From NCBI RefSeq assembly GCF_020740795.1, contig NC_067285.1, positions 18,034,001-18,098,000 of the forward strand: DNA of 64,000 nt. The letters are read 5' to 3'. Below the pieces are notes generated by a model. The model worked only from the letters and a program-made list of their open reading frames with translations. It searched no databases and was not told the DNA's origin. A program made the translations under genes and the position numbers. The stretch comes from Apus apus. Taxonomy: Eukaryota; Chordata; Aves; Apodiformes; Apodidae. Positions within the stretch are counted from its first letter, which is position 1, and every line of letters starts with the position of its first letter. Below are positions 61,701 through 64,000 of this stretch, one piece after another.

Positions 61701-64000
61701 GAGTCTATTTTACTTATCTCAACACTATTTCATTCTCTTGCTATGTGAAGGAAGTTTATTCTAAAATGTTAGTGCCAACACATAGTTTCACAACACTGCT
61801 CAGAAATGGGACAGATTATACCTATGGACAACTTTCAAGCTCTGCTCCATTGATGATTGCACTGGACATTCAACATTTCTGTGAAACAATGCAATATTGT
61901 TTCACTAAGCCAAGTAATATCAAACAAGGATGTAATTCTTACCATCGCAGAGGAAAACCATGTCTTTTTCATGGTCAGGGTGACTTCTTCACTTGGAAAG
62001 CATTTTCAAAGTGACTTAAAGCAGGAAGATTCCTTTGCAGAGTGGTCTCCTGGTTGTTTCACTTTCCTGGAGCAGGTAGCAGAGACCATCTGAAAAGTAG
62101 TGAATTCCTAAGGTTTCTGCACGAGCACAATATGTCTCCATGCTCTCTGCTAGTGGACTGTCAATTTGTAGCAGAGGACCTCCAATGTGAAATGAGAAAT
62201 AGGTCTGAAAAAGCAGTAATTTTTATTTTGCTTTTGAAAGCCAACAGGTCATATCTTCATTGCCTGACAATTTGTGACACAGTGATCCCCAGGCTGATTC
62301 TGAGCTGAGCTGGTGGCATCCCTGCAGAGCAGCGTATAGAGAGGTACCAGCTCAGACTTGGCTCCAGCAGCACCACTTTTAGGGTCATATCTCTTGCAAT
62401 TCAGCCTGCCCCTCAGCTTGCAAAGCCAGGCTGGCATCTCCCTGCTCTATTCCCCAGCACCGCTGCAGCACCACACAGCCAATTCGCTCTGCATTTCTTT
62501 TATCCACAGTCTCACTTGGTTTCTCTCAGCATCTTTAAATAACTGCTGTCCAAGTCCAATGAATAGGACATCAAACCCCTTGTCACTGTTGTGAGATTCT
62601 ACTCAAGTAATTTTGACCTCCAGGGCTTTTGTTTCTTTCTTATGGTCTGGCTAGCATCTCCAGCTATGAGGATTTAGTGCATGTACTGTTCCTAACACTT
62701 GTCTGAACCATGTATGAGGAATATTTCAGTTTAAGCTGCATTTCTGTTAATCTGATTGATCATTTAGATAAGTAAATGAAAGTCATGGCTGAAATCCTTA
62801 CTTTTGTGCCCTTAAGGATGTCAGCTTTTTATTCATATAAGCCATAAATACAGACATGTCCTTATTACAAGTTGCATTGACAGAGACTTGAGGGAGTGGA
62901 CTGTTGGAGAGAGAGGTGTCACTGATGAGTTTTACGAGTTTTTGCTTTGAAAAAAAGAAAGGAATATCTGGGAAAAAAAAAAAAAAAAGAGGATTTAAAC
63001 AGTTTTTTAACAAGCAGGTAGGTTCTTGGAGCTAGCAATGCTGTCAAAATTTTTATTTCATGTTTAAAAAGTTATTCCCTGAGCATTTGTTGTAGCAACA
63101 CTGGTTTCCTGTCGATTTGTACCTTACAGTTGATTGCAAGCTCCAGTAATGTATTTCCAAAGTTTGGCGTAATGCTCTTGCTCTTCTTCCTCTTCTAATC
63201 TCCTAATCATGCTGCATTCTTTACTATCAAGACACTTGTCATCTTTCTCTTGTATTTGGTCATCTTTTTTTCATGAAACACAAAAAGCTTTAATTATTTT
63301 GCAGATGAACATGCAGCTATCATTGAGAACTGGACACAGGGCTCAAAATTTACCAGGGAACATACAGACAGACACACAGACAGCATAATCTCCTGAGCAT
63401 TGCTGTCTTGAGAAGGCAGCTAAACCATCCTCCTAGCAGGACTGCCTAACTCAGCAAGAGATCTCCCACATGATGCCTTCCCCACACACAATGACTTTCC
63501 CCCATGCAATGCCTTCCCCACGCTGTTCGCTGCCACTGACACCAGGGAGGAGAAGCAGCGTAAGCAGCAGGTCAGCTCAGACGTGTCTTCTGTCACCACT
63601 AGTCTATAATTTTTGTTTGGAGCTGCAGAGAATTGCAGCCTTGGAGTTTATTTATTAGAAATTCAAATCAAAGTAGATAATTGTTTATGTCAAACCAACT
63701 TCTCTGCAGGGTACACCAGCTCACCAGCTGTCAACTACTTGTATTTGAAATCATAAATACAGGGTATATGTGCATACAGGGGGTGCATAATCAACCCTCT
63801 ACTCACAATGGCTATTTTTCTCCTAAGAAGACAGCTCATCTTGGATGGAATTTTGGGAAAAATTCTTTTGCAGAATTACAGAATTTCAGCCTCTAATCTG
63901 TCTGCCTTTTTCTTTTTTTTTTTTTTTTTTTTTTCTCCCCCCGCCCTGTCTTTGGCCACTGCTACTTATGGGATGCTGGACAAAGAGGAAGAGTGTAGAA
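55730..64000. other. Region before lipase gene 3 with no recognised gene
   Basis: About 8.3 kb, partly AT-rich. It should hold the first exon and promoter of lipase gene 3, but I could not find a counterpart of the untranslated exon seen in genes 1 and 2. One 190-codon minus-strand frame at 59719-60291 has no recognisable domain. Small features are an A run near 62972 and a T run at 63911-63934. No CR1 copy with a clear signature was seen. Confidence 0.5.
63911..63934. repeat. Poly-T tract
   Basis: Uninterrupted or nearly uninterrupted T run of about two dozen bases followed by C-rich sequence. It could be the tail of an old retrotransposed piece on the minus strand, but no flanking element is recognisable. 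Confidence 0.6.

Overview
The window is a vertebrate genomic segment, almost certainly avian (at least sauropsid). The evidence is intron-split genes with GT-AG borders, several 5'-truncated CR1-type LINE fragments as the only recognisable interspersed repeats, and the ANKRD22/acid-lipase gene neighbourhood. I recognise five gene models: two copies of ANKRD22 on the + strand and three acid-lipase family genes (LIPA/LIPF/LIPM type) on the - strand. No RNA genes or CRISPR arrays were seen. The order ANKRD22(+) followed tail-to-tail by lipase genes(-) is what is known for the mammalian LIPF-LIPK-LIPN-LIPM-ANKRD22 cluster.

Layout. 1-8045: ANKRD22 copy A; exon 1 lies just outside the window and a 100-N gap sits in intron 2. 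9169-about 19725: lipase gene 1 on the minus strand, broken by two frameshifts. 18284-19150 and 20129-20500: CR1 remnants. 20995-22016: a CTTT/CCTT microsatellite of about 1 kb. 22396-30503: ANKRD22 copy B, complete, with a 191-aa product. 31646-about 43475: lipase gene 2, minus strand, intact, 402 aa. 46881-55729: lipase gene 3, minus strand, with an intact frame but ATA where the start codon is expected. 55730-64000: no gene recognised.

Duplication. Bases 1-10524 and 22580-32999 match almost base for base, introns and repeats included. I noted only about fifteen differences. The match stops abruptly in the intron between lipase exons 8 and 7. Beyond it lipase genes 1 and 2 are clearly older paralogs, but two further near-identical tracts occur over part of exon 3 and over exons 1-2. 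So lipase gene 2 is a mosaic. Either a recent tandem duplication with deletion or gene conversion happened, or two haplotypes of one locus were laid end to end in the assembly. The N gap closes to zero bases when compared with the other copy, which makes the second reading a serious possibility.

Biology. ANKRD22 is a small ankyrin-repeat membrane protein; its N-terminal Gly-2/Ser-6 and hydrophobic segment fit the reported myristoylated lipid-droplet protein. The lipases are secreted or lysosomal alpha/beta hydrolases that cleave neutral lipid esters. Genes 1 and 2 carry GHSEG instead of the family's usual GHSQG or GYSQG. Gene 2 also has HAF in place of HGL at the oxyanion loop, so altered substrate use or loss of catalysis is possible.
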